From: Flavobacteriales bacterium
GTDB lineage: Bacteria; Bacteroidota; Bacteroidia; Flavobacteriales_D; Crocinitomicaceae
Assembly (NCBI GenBank): GCA_947461635.1
Contig: CANHMH010000009.1
Span: forward strand, 1 to 34,871
Reading direction: 5' to 3'
Length of the DNA: 34,871 nucleotides
Shown: in pieces, positions 15,335-21,703 of the stretch
How the letters are laid out: each line of letters opens with the position of its first letter
How positions within the stretch are numbered: position 1 is the stretch's first letter
The notes under the pieces: model-generated
Databases searched by the model: none
Seen by the model: only the letters and a program-made list of their open reading frames with translations
Told to the model about the DNA's origin: nothing
Translations under genes and position numbers: made by a program

Positions 15335-15948
15335 TGAAAGCAACTATGAAAATCAAAATTGCGTTTTTATTGATATTTATCAATTCTTGGATAAACATTC
15401 AATCACAAGTGCAAAAAGCTCTTGCCATGCCCGAATATAATATACTTTACCAAAATTATAAGAATGTAATTTTTCCTGCTTCAAAAGACGGCTTTGTAAA
15501 TACCCCAATTGCTGAAAATGCATTAGTTGAAGAATTTGAGATTGAAGGAAGAACTAAGGGATTCATTATCGTACCGAAAAAGCTAGGTGAATTAGTTGTT
15601 ATCTTTCCAGTAGCGAATCAAACTGGAAAAATAATTGGAACTGATAGCATTGAATATTTCGTGCGGCGAGTTCCAACACCCATTGTTTCTACCTCAAAGA
15701 TATCGAAATCGACAGGATCAATAATACATGTTGGTCAAAGCGAAGATAGCCCTCTTAATATAAGTTATAACGTGATTTCCATCGAAGTTTTGGGCGTTGA
15801 TAATGGAGTATGTTTTGGTCCGAATATTCCAGGAACGGTTGTGTCAAAATTAAAAGTAGGCAAGAGAATTGGAATCAACGTTACTTTAAAAAACGGTTTT
15901 ACGGGAGGTATTGAGATCATTCCTGGAACTTTAGAAGTTACTAACTAA
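15334..15948 (+). CDS. Exported GldM C-terminal-domain-like protein (paralogue 2)
   Basis: A 204-aa exported protein. The first ATG overlaps the stop of paralogue 1 by one base (TAATG); ATG 15346 would give a tidier signal peptide (MKIKIAFLLIFINSWINIQSQ). The mature protein repeats the plan of paralogue 1: MPEYNILYQNYKNVI near the N-terminus, FVRRVPTPIVSTSK at the domain junction, IEVLGVDNG, and NIPGTVVSKLKVGKRIG near the end, and both finish in VTN. The RVPTPIV junction is the best match to GldM's RVKxIPDP linker. It may form a heterodimer or oligomer with paralogue 1, as GldM does in the T9SS motor, but that is inference. It is the last gene of the three-gene island. Confidence 0.7.
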   Translation: MKATMKIKIAFLLIFINSWINIQSQVQKALAMPEYNILYQNYKNVIFPASKDGFVNTPIAENALVEEFEIEGRTKGFIIVPKKLGELVVIFPVANQTGKIIGTDSIEYFVRRVPTPIVSTSKISKSTGSIIHVGQSEDSPLNISYNVISIEVLGVDNGVCFGPNIPGTVVSKLKVGKRIGINVTLKNGFTGGIEIIPGTLEVTN

Positions 15949-16101
15949 AAGATTTAAGGTCATTTAGTTCCCTGGGTTTATTAAAACTGCAAAACAATTC
16001 ATTATTTCAAAAATGAAGCTTATCCTTATCTGATGGATGCCTTCATTATGCTCAATGCGAAGTTGGATTTAATGGAAAAGAAAATTTAGGGGAAGTAAGG
16101 A
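15949..16101. other. Intergenic region after the exported-protein island
   Basis: About 150 bases between convergent genes. An open frame without its own early ATG (15985-16089) ends in a peptide containing YPYLMDAFIMLNAKLDLMEKK; it may be the tail of a lost gene, but it is too short to assign. No hairpin terminator is evident. Confidence 0.3.
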
Positions 16102-16737
16102 TTACTTTTCACTTTGTACCTGCTCCATTGTTTTTAAAAACGTATCAACTTCCTGCGCGCCACTGACCGCATATTTTCGATCAAACACAAAAAAAGGAAC
16201 ACCTCTAACGCCAAATTGCTGGGCTAACTTTATATCTGCTTCAATTTCTTCCGTGTATTGACTACTGAGGATTTTCACATCCAGCGCCGTTGTATTCAAA
16301 CCAACTTCGGATGCCAAATCTACCAGTAAATTGACGTCATCAATGTTTTTTCCTTCGACAAAATGTGCTTCAAATAAACGCTCTTCCATTTCATGTTGGA
16401 ATCCTTGAATGCGCGCTTCGTGAAGCAATTGATGGGCTTTCATGGTATTCGCCAAGACTACTTTTTCAAATTGATAATCAAGTCCAATTACATTTCCTGA
16501 TTCCGTAATTTTAGCCATCATTTGGCGCGCTTGCTCCTCCGGGAATCCCTTTATTTCAGCTAGGTATTGAAAGATGGAAACGGATGGATTGCTCACTAAA
16601 TACGGATTCAATAGAAAGGACTTCCATTCAATTTCAACATCAGAATTTCCCTCAAATTGTGCTAAAGCCTTATCGAATTTTCGTTTGCCCATGTAACAAA
16701 ATGGACAAGCAATGTCGCTCCATATTTCTATTTTCAT
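16102..16737 (-). CDS. FrnE-type DsbA family oxidoreductase
   Basis: A 211-aa protein. I chose ATG 16737 because the thioredoxin strand begins there (MKIEIWSDIACPFCYMG); the frame extends 34 codons further upstream, but that part looks non-homologous. Active-site Cys11 and Cys14 form CPFC, as in FrnE / 2-hydroxychromene-2-carboxylate isomerase-like DsbA proteins. A helical insert (about 70-150) follows, then the cis-Pro loop GVRGVPFFVFD and the C-terminal RKYAVSGAQEVDTFL, a FrnE hallmark. There is no signal peptide, so it acts in the cytoplasm, perhaps in disulfide exchange or oxidative stress tolerance. A truncated paralogue of its 3' end lies at 12923-13110. It is divergent from the flavin reductase gene, and the two share a short promoter region. 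Confidence 0.92.
   Translation of the reverse strand: MKIEIWSDIACPFCYMGKRKFDKALAQFEGNSDVEIEWKSFLLNPYLVSNPSVSIFQYLAEIKGFPEEQARQMMAKITESGNVIGLDYQFEKVVLANTMKAHQLLHEARIQGFQHEMEERLFEAHFVEGKNIDDVNLLVDLASEVGLNTTALDVKILSSQYTEEIEADIKLAQQFGVRGVPFFVFDRKYAVSGAQEVDTFLKTMEQVQSEK
16148..16200. repeat. Direct repeat, copy B (pairs with 12966-13018)
   Basis: Fifty-three bases identical to 12966-13018 in the same orientation, lying within the intact frnE-like gene. Recombination between the copies would remove the island of three exported-protein genes while keeping a complete, hybrid frnE reading frame. Confidence 0.92.
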
Positions 16738-16853
16738 ACCTTTAATTTTAATAAGGAAAAATATCCGATTGAATCGTTCGCGAATGTACTGATAAAGTGC
16801 TTCGAAGTAAACAACAATTTGGATAATTTCTTGTTTCATTTAAAACAGAAAAC

Positions 16854-17483
16854 ATGGCATTAGTGCGCATTGATAGACCACAGATTGAACAGATGGATAA
16901 AATCCAACGCTTGAACCTCATCAATAGCTGCACAGGATATAAATCGGCTAATTTAATTGGAACGATTTCAAATTCAGGAAAGAGCAATGTTGCGGTTTTC
17001 TCCACTGTGACCCACATTGGAAGTGACCCAGCATTGATTGGATTCATCATTCGTCCAAGTTTTACCCCTCGGAATACTTACGCAAATATCAAAGAGTACG
17101 GATACTTCTCTATCAATCACATTTACAGCGACATCATTGAAGAAGCGCATCAATCTTCGGCGAACTATACCGCGGACGAAAGTGAATTTGATCACACAAA
17201 ATTGGAAGCGGTTTACCACGGTGGCTGTCCGGTTCCATTCGTCAAAGGAAGTCCGGTGAAAATCCTCTGTAAATTCTTGAACGAATACCTGATTAAAGAA
17301 AATGGCTGTATGCACATTATTGCCTCTATTGAAGCGATTTTCTATGAAGAAGAACTGCTGGACAAGGACCATCATTTGCAACTTGAAAAAGGAAATGTGG
17401 TCACCATTTCTGGACTAAAAGCCTATTCCCTACCCAAACTATTGAAGGAATTTCCAAAAGCCCTTGTTCCAAAAACTAACTGA
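16854..17483 (+). CDS. Flavin reductase-like FMN-binding protein
   Basis: A 209-aa cytoplasmic protein of the flavin reductase-like/DIM6-NTAB family, with an FMN-binding split-barrel fold. Landmarks are ANLIGTISNSGKSNVAVFS (flavin contact loop), HIGSDPALIGFIIRPS, and RNTYANIKEYGYFSINH, which lines the FMN site. Such proteins reduce flavin with NAD(P)H for a partner oxygenase or act on their own. The partner is not apparent here. It is divergent from the FrnE-type gene, hinting at a shared redox theme. It converges on the WYL regulator gene with only one base between stops. Confidence 0.88.
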   Translation: MALVRIDRPQIEQMDKIQRLNLINSCTGYKSANLIGTISNSGKSNVAVFSTVTHIGSDPALIGFIIRPSFTPRNTYANIKEYGYFSINHIYSDIIEEAHQSSANYTADESEFDHTKLEAVYHGGCPVPFVKGSPVKILCKFLNEYLIKENGCMHIIASIEAIFYEEELLDKDHHLQLEKGNVVTISGLKAYSLPKLLKEFPKALVPKTN

Positions 17484-17484
17484 A

Positions 17485-18465
17485 TCACCTCACTTCGACA
17501 CCAAATTCCCTGAATCGAGCGAGCAACATGTCCAATTCGTATGTGCGGTAAATGTATAATTCAACAACCATGTAATTAGGATGGTCGACGACAATTCGTT
17601 GACTTCTATGCAACAAACGCTCTCGAACATAGGACATTGCCCAATCCGTAAATTTAATTCGAATGTATTCAGGTTCACTATCCTTGAAACGCGCAACGCC
17701 CAGACAATGCTTGAAATAATCTTTTAATCCAACCTTGTGAGCGAGATCTGCATGGTGAAAATGGATGGTGCGTATGCTTGAATTCCCTTCCTCACTCTCC
17801 AATTGAGCAGGCGCAATGACATAATCCTCAATCATGTCAAAGGCAAAGATTTTAATGGTCCGCTTGAATTGATCCACCGAATTATCCTTATAATCCACTG
17901 CGACTAAGTAAAACCTTCCGTCATAAAATTTTACTTGAAGCGGAGCAACAATCTGTAGTTTAGAACGATACGTGGTATGTATGGGCTTATACCAAAACTG
18001 GATTGCTTCTTGCTCAAAAATACGTTGAACGATGTCCTTCGCGAGTTTCATTGCTTTTCCGCCATCATCTAAGGCCGTAAAGGAAAAAGACAACACTGAT
18101 TCTAACTGTGAACCAGCCGCAGAATTTTCTGGGTAATGTTCGAGTCCAAGGTTTTTCGCTAGCTGATGTAACATGAGCGACTCTACATCCTGTTTTAACT
18201 CTGCATGCACTCCATCGACCTCCATTAATTGATAGGAATGTTTTCTGGAAATATTCACATGCTTTAAATTCAATTCCAAGTCCTCACGAATAAACTGCAA
18301 ATCCGATTCCAAGGTGCGGCGACTGATTTTCTTTTGATCTAACAAAGGCAATTGTTCATTCAAATGAGTCAGTAGCTCCAAAAACGTTGCACGCTTATTT
18401 GCTTGACCCCGCAAGAATTGCAGAAGTACTTGAACACGTCGACTTTGTGCGGTGAGTTGAAACAT
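17485..18465 (-). CDS. WYL domain transcriptional regulator
   Basis: A 326-aa DNA-binding protein. The N-terminal ~65 residues form a helix-turn-helix (RRVQVLLQFLRG ... KKISRRTLESDLQFIREDL), like the DeoR/YafY-type winged helices of this family. The WYL domain spans about 153-225: IQFWYKPI with a degenerate WYL motif, PLQVKFYDGRFYLVAVD and FKRTIKIFAFDMI. A WCX-like C-terminal extension (about 235-326) follows. WYL domains bind ligands, often nucleic acid or nucleotides, and regulate defence, DNA damage and stress genes in many bacteria. No defence genes lie alongside. The divergent neighbour is the 56-aa CVGCGS protein, which is a likely target. A TACTTTCG box lies four bases before the ATG. 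Confidence 0.9.
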   Translation of the reverse strand: MFQLTAQSRRVQVLLQFLRGQANKRATFLELLTHLNEQLPLLDQKKISRRTLESDLQFIREDLELNLKHVNISRKHSYQLMEVDGVHAELKQDVESLMLHQLAKNLGLEHYPENSAAGSQLESVLSFSFTALDDGGKAMKLAKDIVQRIFEQEAIQFWYKPIHTTYRSKLQIVAPLQVKFYDGRFYLVAVDYKDNSVDQFKRTIKIFAFDMIEDYVIAPAQLESEEGNSSIRTIHFHHADLAHKVGLKDYFKHCLGVARFKDSEPEYIRIKFTDWAMSYVRERLLHRSQRIVVDHPNYMVVELYIYRTYELDMLLARFREFGVEVR

Positions 18466-18469
18466 AGGT

Positions 18470-18477
18470 CGAAAGTA
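18470..18477 (-). promoter_or_regulatory. Candidate -7 box for the WYL regulator
   Basis: On the minus strand this reads TACTTTCG, one base away from TAnnTTTG, ending four bases before ATG 18465. The arrangement (box, four bases, ATG) is the same as seen at guaA and at the J-domain gene. Confidence 0.3.
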
Positions 18478-18575
18478 CGTTTTTATTCCGTAATTATATT
18501 GCGGTGTACTTTTTTTTTACGCTTTTGATGCGCGAAAGAAAAAAAACAATATTTTTAAAAACCTAAAACTTAAAC

Positions 18576-18746
18576 ATGGAACAAAACCTAGAACTACAAG
18601 CTGAAATCGACCAATTAAAAACACAATTAACGGGAGATTTATTCTCAGATATGGATTTGAAGGATCAAATTCACAACCTTGAAATGAAGTTGAATGGTGT
18701 TCGCCCGATGGACAGTCACATTGACTGTGTTGGCTGTGGTTCCTAA
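18576..18746 (+). CDS. 56-aa protein with C-terminal CVGCGS
   Basis: A short frame from ATG 18576 to TAA 18746 encodes 56 residues: a charged amphipathic helix with heptad-like Leu spacing (LELQAEIDQLKTQL), a second helix (LKDQIHNLEMKLNG), then a short tail ending HIDCVGCGS. The helices and paired Cys suggest a coiled-coil dimer with a CxxC metal or redox site at the extreme C-terminus. The coding look is good: regular codon use, low-complexity-free peptide, and a tight fit between flanking genes (seven bases from the convergent phosphatase gene). I have an impression of similar short peptides in other Flavobacteriia but cannot confirm it. It is divergent from the WYL regulator, 110 bases apart. 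Confidence 0.72.
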   Translation: MEQNLELQAEIDQLKTQLTGDLFSDMDLKDQIHNLEMKLNGVRPMDSHIDCVGCGS

Positions 18747-18753
18747 TTCAGTA

Positions 18754-19695
18754 TTAGTTAAACAATTCCGTTAGCACGCGCCCACTTGATTTGAGTGTAT
18801 GCAATTGCAACAACTCTCCGATGCTTGCATTGACATCAATTAATTCCGCCTGTTGATTTAAAATAACACCTTGTTTAAAATCTGGACCAAAACTCCATAG
18901 GTGTATTCTTTTACATCCCTCACATGAGCAACCATGCGAGATATATCCATTCGAAACACCATCCGAATGTCTACCATGATCATTCGTCACAAACATTGTT
19001 GTTTTTCCCTTGTAAGCAGGGTCGTTTTCTATGTATTTCCATATTTCGTGAACCATGGAATCTGTTTGTTGTATCCCACGGATGTACGCATTCCAATCTC
19101 CTTTGTGTCCAGAAAAATCTGGTTCTCGAAAATTGATGAATAAAACCTTGGGTTTCCGCACCTCTAAAGCATACATGACACGTTGAAAAGTGATGGAATC
19201 ATGGCGATACCCTGTCCCTAGTCCGTTGATGCCACAATCTGTTGACGCAATGTATTTACCCTTCCATTTCGAATCTTTGCAATCTGATAAAACTTGAAGC
19301 TTGTCTTTGCTCGTAATGAGCCACACAAGATCTTTCTCCTCCGGATGCTTTTTTATGTAATGCTGAAAAATCCCCGGATTTTTTGGATACTCCCCACCTG
19401 TGTTATTGATCGCTTGATATTCTCCCGTTGTGAGAGCCGTATGACCATTTGTTGTCCAAGTTTCACCCTGATTATAAAAATAGGAATGCGTACAACCACT
19501 CGGCGCCAACACAGAATCCATGTAGCGTACATTTGGTCTTCCGGATTGCCCCCAAGATTCTGTATACCTCGGTCCATCGATAACGATGACCACCACATTT
19601 TTTGTTTGATATACACGTTCGGCGACTTTCTCACTTGAACACGAATAGATCCAAGTAAATCCAACCAACATAAAAATGACACTAATGATTCGCAT
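18754..19695 (-). CDS. Alkaline phosphatase-superfamily lipoprotein
   Basis: A 313-aa protein with a lipoprotein signal (MRIISVIFMLVGFTWIYSC; Cys19). The fold is that of the alkaline phosphatase / nucleotide pyrophosphatase / sulfatase superfamily. Metal or nucleophile landmarks are VVVIVIDGPRYTE (Asp40), ETWTTNGHTALTTG with a Thr at the nucleophile place, FREPDFSGHKGDW (Asp/His metal site) and FVTNDHGRHSDG, with a final His in YISHGCSCEGCKR. It is likely a periplasmic-face phosphodiesterase or phosphatase; the substrate is unknown. The CSCEGC cluster is an odd extra. It is the last gene of the guaA-lysM-hemF-VOC run, 33 bases after the VOC gene. Confidence 0.82.
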   Translation of the reverse strand: MRIISVIFMLVGFTWIYSCSSEKVAERVYQTKNVVVIVIDGPRYTESWGQSGRPNVRYMDSVLAPSGCTHSYFYNQGETWTTNGHTALTTGEYQAINNTGGEYPKNPGIFQHYIKKHPEEKDLVWLITSKDKLQVLSDCKDSKWKGKYIASTDCGINGLGTGYRHDSITFQRVMYALEVRKPKVLFINFREPDFSGHKGDWNAYIRGIQQTDSMVHEIWKYIENDPAYKGKTTMFVTNDHGRHSDGVSNGYISHGCSCEGCKRIHLWSFGPDFKQGVILNQQAELIDVNASIGELLQLHTLKSSGRVLTELFN

Positions 19696-19728
19696 CCCCT
19701 AATGTACACTTTTTAGCGCAGACTATTT

Positions 19729-20790
19729 TTAATCTTTGATTCTGGAAAAACGTAAGAACTTCAACATAAAGTCCGGTAAGGGTTTCATTGGGTCTCTTTT
19801 CTCCACATTCAAAAACAAGCCCCATTTCTCAACAATCGGAACTTTAAATACTTCAATCATTTCAATCAATGTTCCATCTGGATCATCAATATAGACACAG
19901 TGAACTTTTGTATTCCCCATGCTCAATGCGGATTGACTATCACACGTAAACGGAAATCCTTTTGCGGACATATCTTTTTCCAATTCACGCATTCCTTTCA
20001 CATCCAAACCTAAATGGACAAATCCATAATCTCCCCAAATGCGTCCTTTGAAGACTTTTTGTGGAACGCGGTCCAGTGCCTGAACCAATTCGATGTAATT
20101 TTTGCCCGTTACTTTTCCGAATCCCCCACCGGTTGGCTTGGACTTCGTCAATAAAACTCTTCTGAAACGTTCGTTGCCTTTTGGCAATTCACTCCAATCA
20201 GAAAAAACGGCAGTTTGATCAAAAACGACCTCGTCGAAACCCAAAATGTCACGGTACAATTTCATCGATTCATCTATATTCGTCACACCAATGCTGATTC
20301 CTAATACGCCGGCAGAATGATGGCCTGTATGCGAATAAAATTCGTTGTTCTCCACAAATTGAAACAAATTTCCATCTGGATCATTGATGAAAAATCCTTT
20401 GCGTTGATCTGGTCCAGCTTGGATGGCTTTTGTCGGAACTTCGTCCTTCACAGAATCAAAACTTTTCTGAAGATTTCGCGATTTCATTTGAATAGCATTG
20501 ATACCCAAATCTCCCCAAGCAAAAGTGTTCAAGTTTCCTTTACCTTTAAACGATGTCGCTTCAATGACTTCCATGGCACAACCTCCTTGAAGGTTCATAA
20601 TCATGCTCGCACGTTTTGTCATTGTTACGCCGTGCGTATAAACGTCCATCAACGGAGCCGCTTGAACTGAATCGAAAAAAGGAATATCCATTCCAAACAA
20701 TTTTCGGTAAAGTGGTAGGATTTTATTCATGTCGCTGACCGCTACTCCAATGTGCTGCATGCCATTCACATTCACATACGTTGAATTCAT
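19729..20790 (-). CDS. VOC superfamily protein with two glyoxalase/dioxygenase-like domains
   Basis: A 353-aa cytoplasmic protein built of four beta-alpha-beta modules, thus two VOC domains (about 9-150 and 161-320). Recognisable strands are MQHIGVAVSDMNKILPLYRKLFGM, GFFINDPDGNLFQFVE, VLGISIGVTNIDESMKLYR, FVHLGLDVKGM and YIDDPDGTLIEMIEV. VOC enzymes bind a metal with His/Glu residues. Here the first domain keeps His in HIGVAV but has no His at the matching INAIQM position, and the second has His in VHLGLDV but not in GISIGV. The metal site may therefore be incomplete or shared. Extradiol dioxygenase, HPPD-like or glyoxalase-like chemistry is possible; substrate unknown. It sits 11 bases after hemF. 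Confidence 0.82.
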   Translation of the reverse strand: MNSTYVNVNGMQHIGVAVSDMNKILPLYRKLFGMDIPFFDSVQAAPLMDVYTHGVTMTKRASMIMNLQGGCAMEVIEATSFKGKGNLNTFAWGDLGINAIQMKSRNLQKSFDSVKDEVPTKAIQAGPDQRKGFFINDPDGNLFQFVENNEFYSHTGHHSAGVLGISIGVTNIDESMKLYRDILGFDEVVFDQTAVFSDWSELPKGNERFRRVLLTKSKPTGGGFGKVTGKNYIELVQALDRVPQKVFKGRIWGDYGFVHLGLDVKGMRELEKDMSAKGFPFTCDSQSALSMGNTKVHCVYIDDPDGTLIEMIEVFKVPIVEKWGLFLNVEKRDPMKPLPDFMLKFLRFSRIKD

Positions 20791-20801
20791 TCTTTTTAGT
20801 A

Positions 20802-21701
20802 TTATCTTTTTATAAAATCATGTGTTTTCTTCAGAAATGCAAGTGTTTCTGCTTCTTCGGAACCTGCTTCAAATTCTAGGTTATACTCCCAATTCGCACG
20901 TGGTGGCATACTCATTAATATGGACTCTGTTCGTCCACCGGAATAAATTCCAAATTTAGTTCCTCGGTCATGCAAAAGATTAAACTCTACATACCTTCCT
21001 CTGCGCAAGGCCTGCCAATTTAACTCTGCTTCAGTTACGTCATTTAATTCAATCGAATCTAATTGATGTTTGTACGCAACTGGAAATAATCGTCCAAGTG
21101 ACAGCGAATATTGAAAAAGTTCTGCTTTGCTCAATCCACAGCTTTCATCTAAATGATCGTAGAAAATCCCACCAATCCCACGAGATTCTTCTCGGTGTGG
21201 TAAGTAGAAATAGCGATCTGCCCATTCTTTGAATTTCGGGTAAAAATCCCTTGAGTATTTATCAGATGTATCTTTTAATTGCTGATGAAAATCGACTGCT
21301 AAAGTAAGATCCACAAAATGCGGTGTTAAATCAATTCCACCTCCAAACCAATATGTTGAGCCGTTATCCAATTCAAAATAACGGACATTCATGTGGATAA
21401 TTGGATGCCTTGGATGTTTTGGATGCAAGACAATCGAAACGCCCGTTGCAAAAAAGTGTTCTCCTTCTAGGTTCAATTGCTTTTTCATAGCAGCTGAAAC
21501 CGGACCATGAACCGCTGAAAACGCCACACCACCTTTTTCAAAAACACGTCCATTACTAATTGTTCGGGTAAATCCACCCCCACCTTCTTCTCGGATCCAT
21601 GGGTCTTCTACAAATGTTGCTTGACCATCAATGGCTTCCAAGGCTTGACAAATGTGCAATTGCAAGTCCCTGTAAGATTCCTCTATTTCTTTACGCGTCA
21701 T
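20802..21701 (-). CDS. hemF: Oxygen-dependent coproporphyrinogen III oxidase
   Basis: A 299-aa enzyme, the usual length for HemF. It oxidatively decarboxylates coproporphyrinogen III to protoporphyrinogen IX with O2 in haem synthesis, in the cytoplasm. Family signatures run through the sequence: GGGFTR near the N-terminus, FFATGVSIVLHPKHPRHPIIHMNVRYFE (His residues near the active site), WFGGGIDLTPHFV, RGIGGIFYDHLDE, and the C-terminal RRGRYVEFNLLHDRGT and YSGGRTESILMSMPP. It uses oxygen, so the organism respires aerobically. It lies two bases after the LysM gene and 11 before the VOC gene, in what looks like a guaA-led operon. Confidence 0.97.
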   Translation of the reverse strand: MTRKEIEESYRDLQLHICQALEAIDGQATFVEDPWIREEGGGGFTRTISNGRVFEKGGVAFSAVHGPVSAAMKKQLNLEGEHFFATGVSIVLHPKHPRHPIIHMNVRYFELDNGSTYWFGGGIDLTPHFVDLTLAVDFHQQLKDTSDKYSRDFYPKFKEWADRYFYLPHREESRGIGGIFYDHLDESCGLSKAELFQYSLSLGRLFPVAYKHQLDSIELNDVTEAELNWQALRRGRYVEFNLLHDRGTKFGIYSGGRTESILMSMPPRANWEYNLEFEAGSEEAETLAFLKKTHDFIKR

Positions 21702-21703
21702 AT

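Noticed and set aside
13111-15948. Insertion sequence or transposon
   Set aside because: No transposase-like or integrase-like frame and no terminal inverted repeats were found in the island; the flanking repeat is part of a gene duplication.
15985-16089. Small gene ending in MDAFIMLNAKLDLMEKK
   Set aside because: Too short, no proper early start codon and no recognisable partner; noted only as a possible lost gene tail.
16738-16839. Longer FrnE-type protein beginning at 16839
   Set aside because: The added 34 residues do not resemble the family, and the thioredoxin strand begins at ATG 16737.
18576-18746. Toxin-antitoxin component
   Set aside because: No paired small gene; the neighbour is a full-length WYL regulator and the peptide has no toxin or antitoxin motif.
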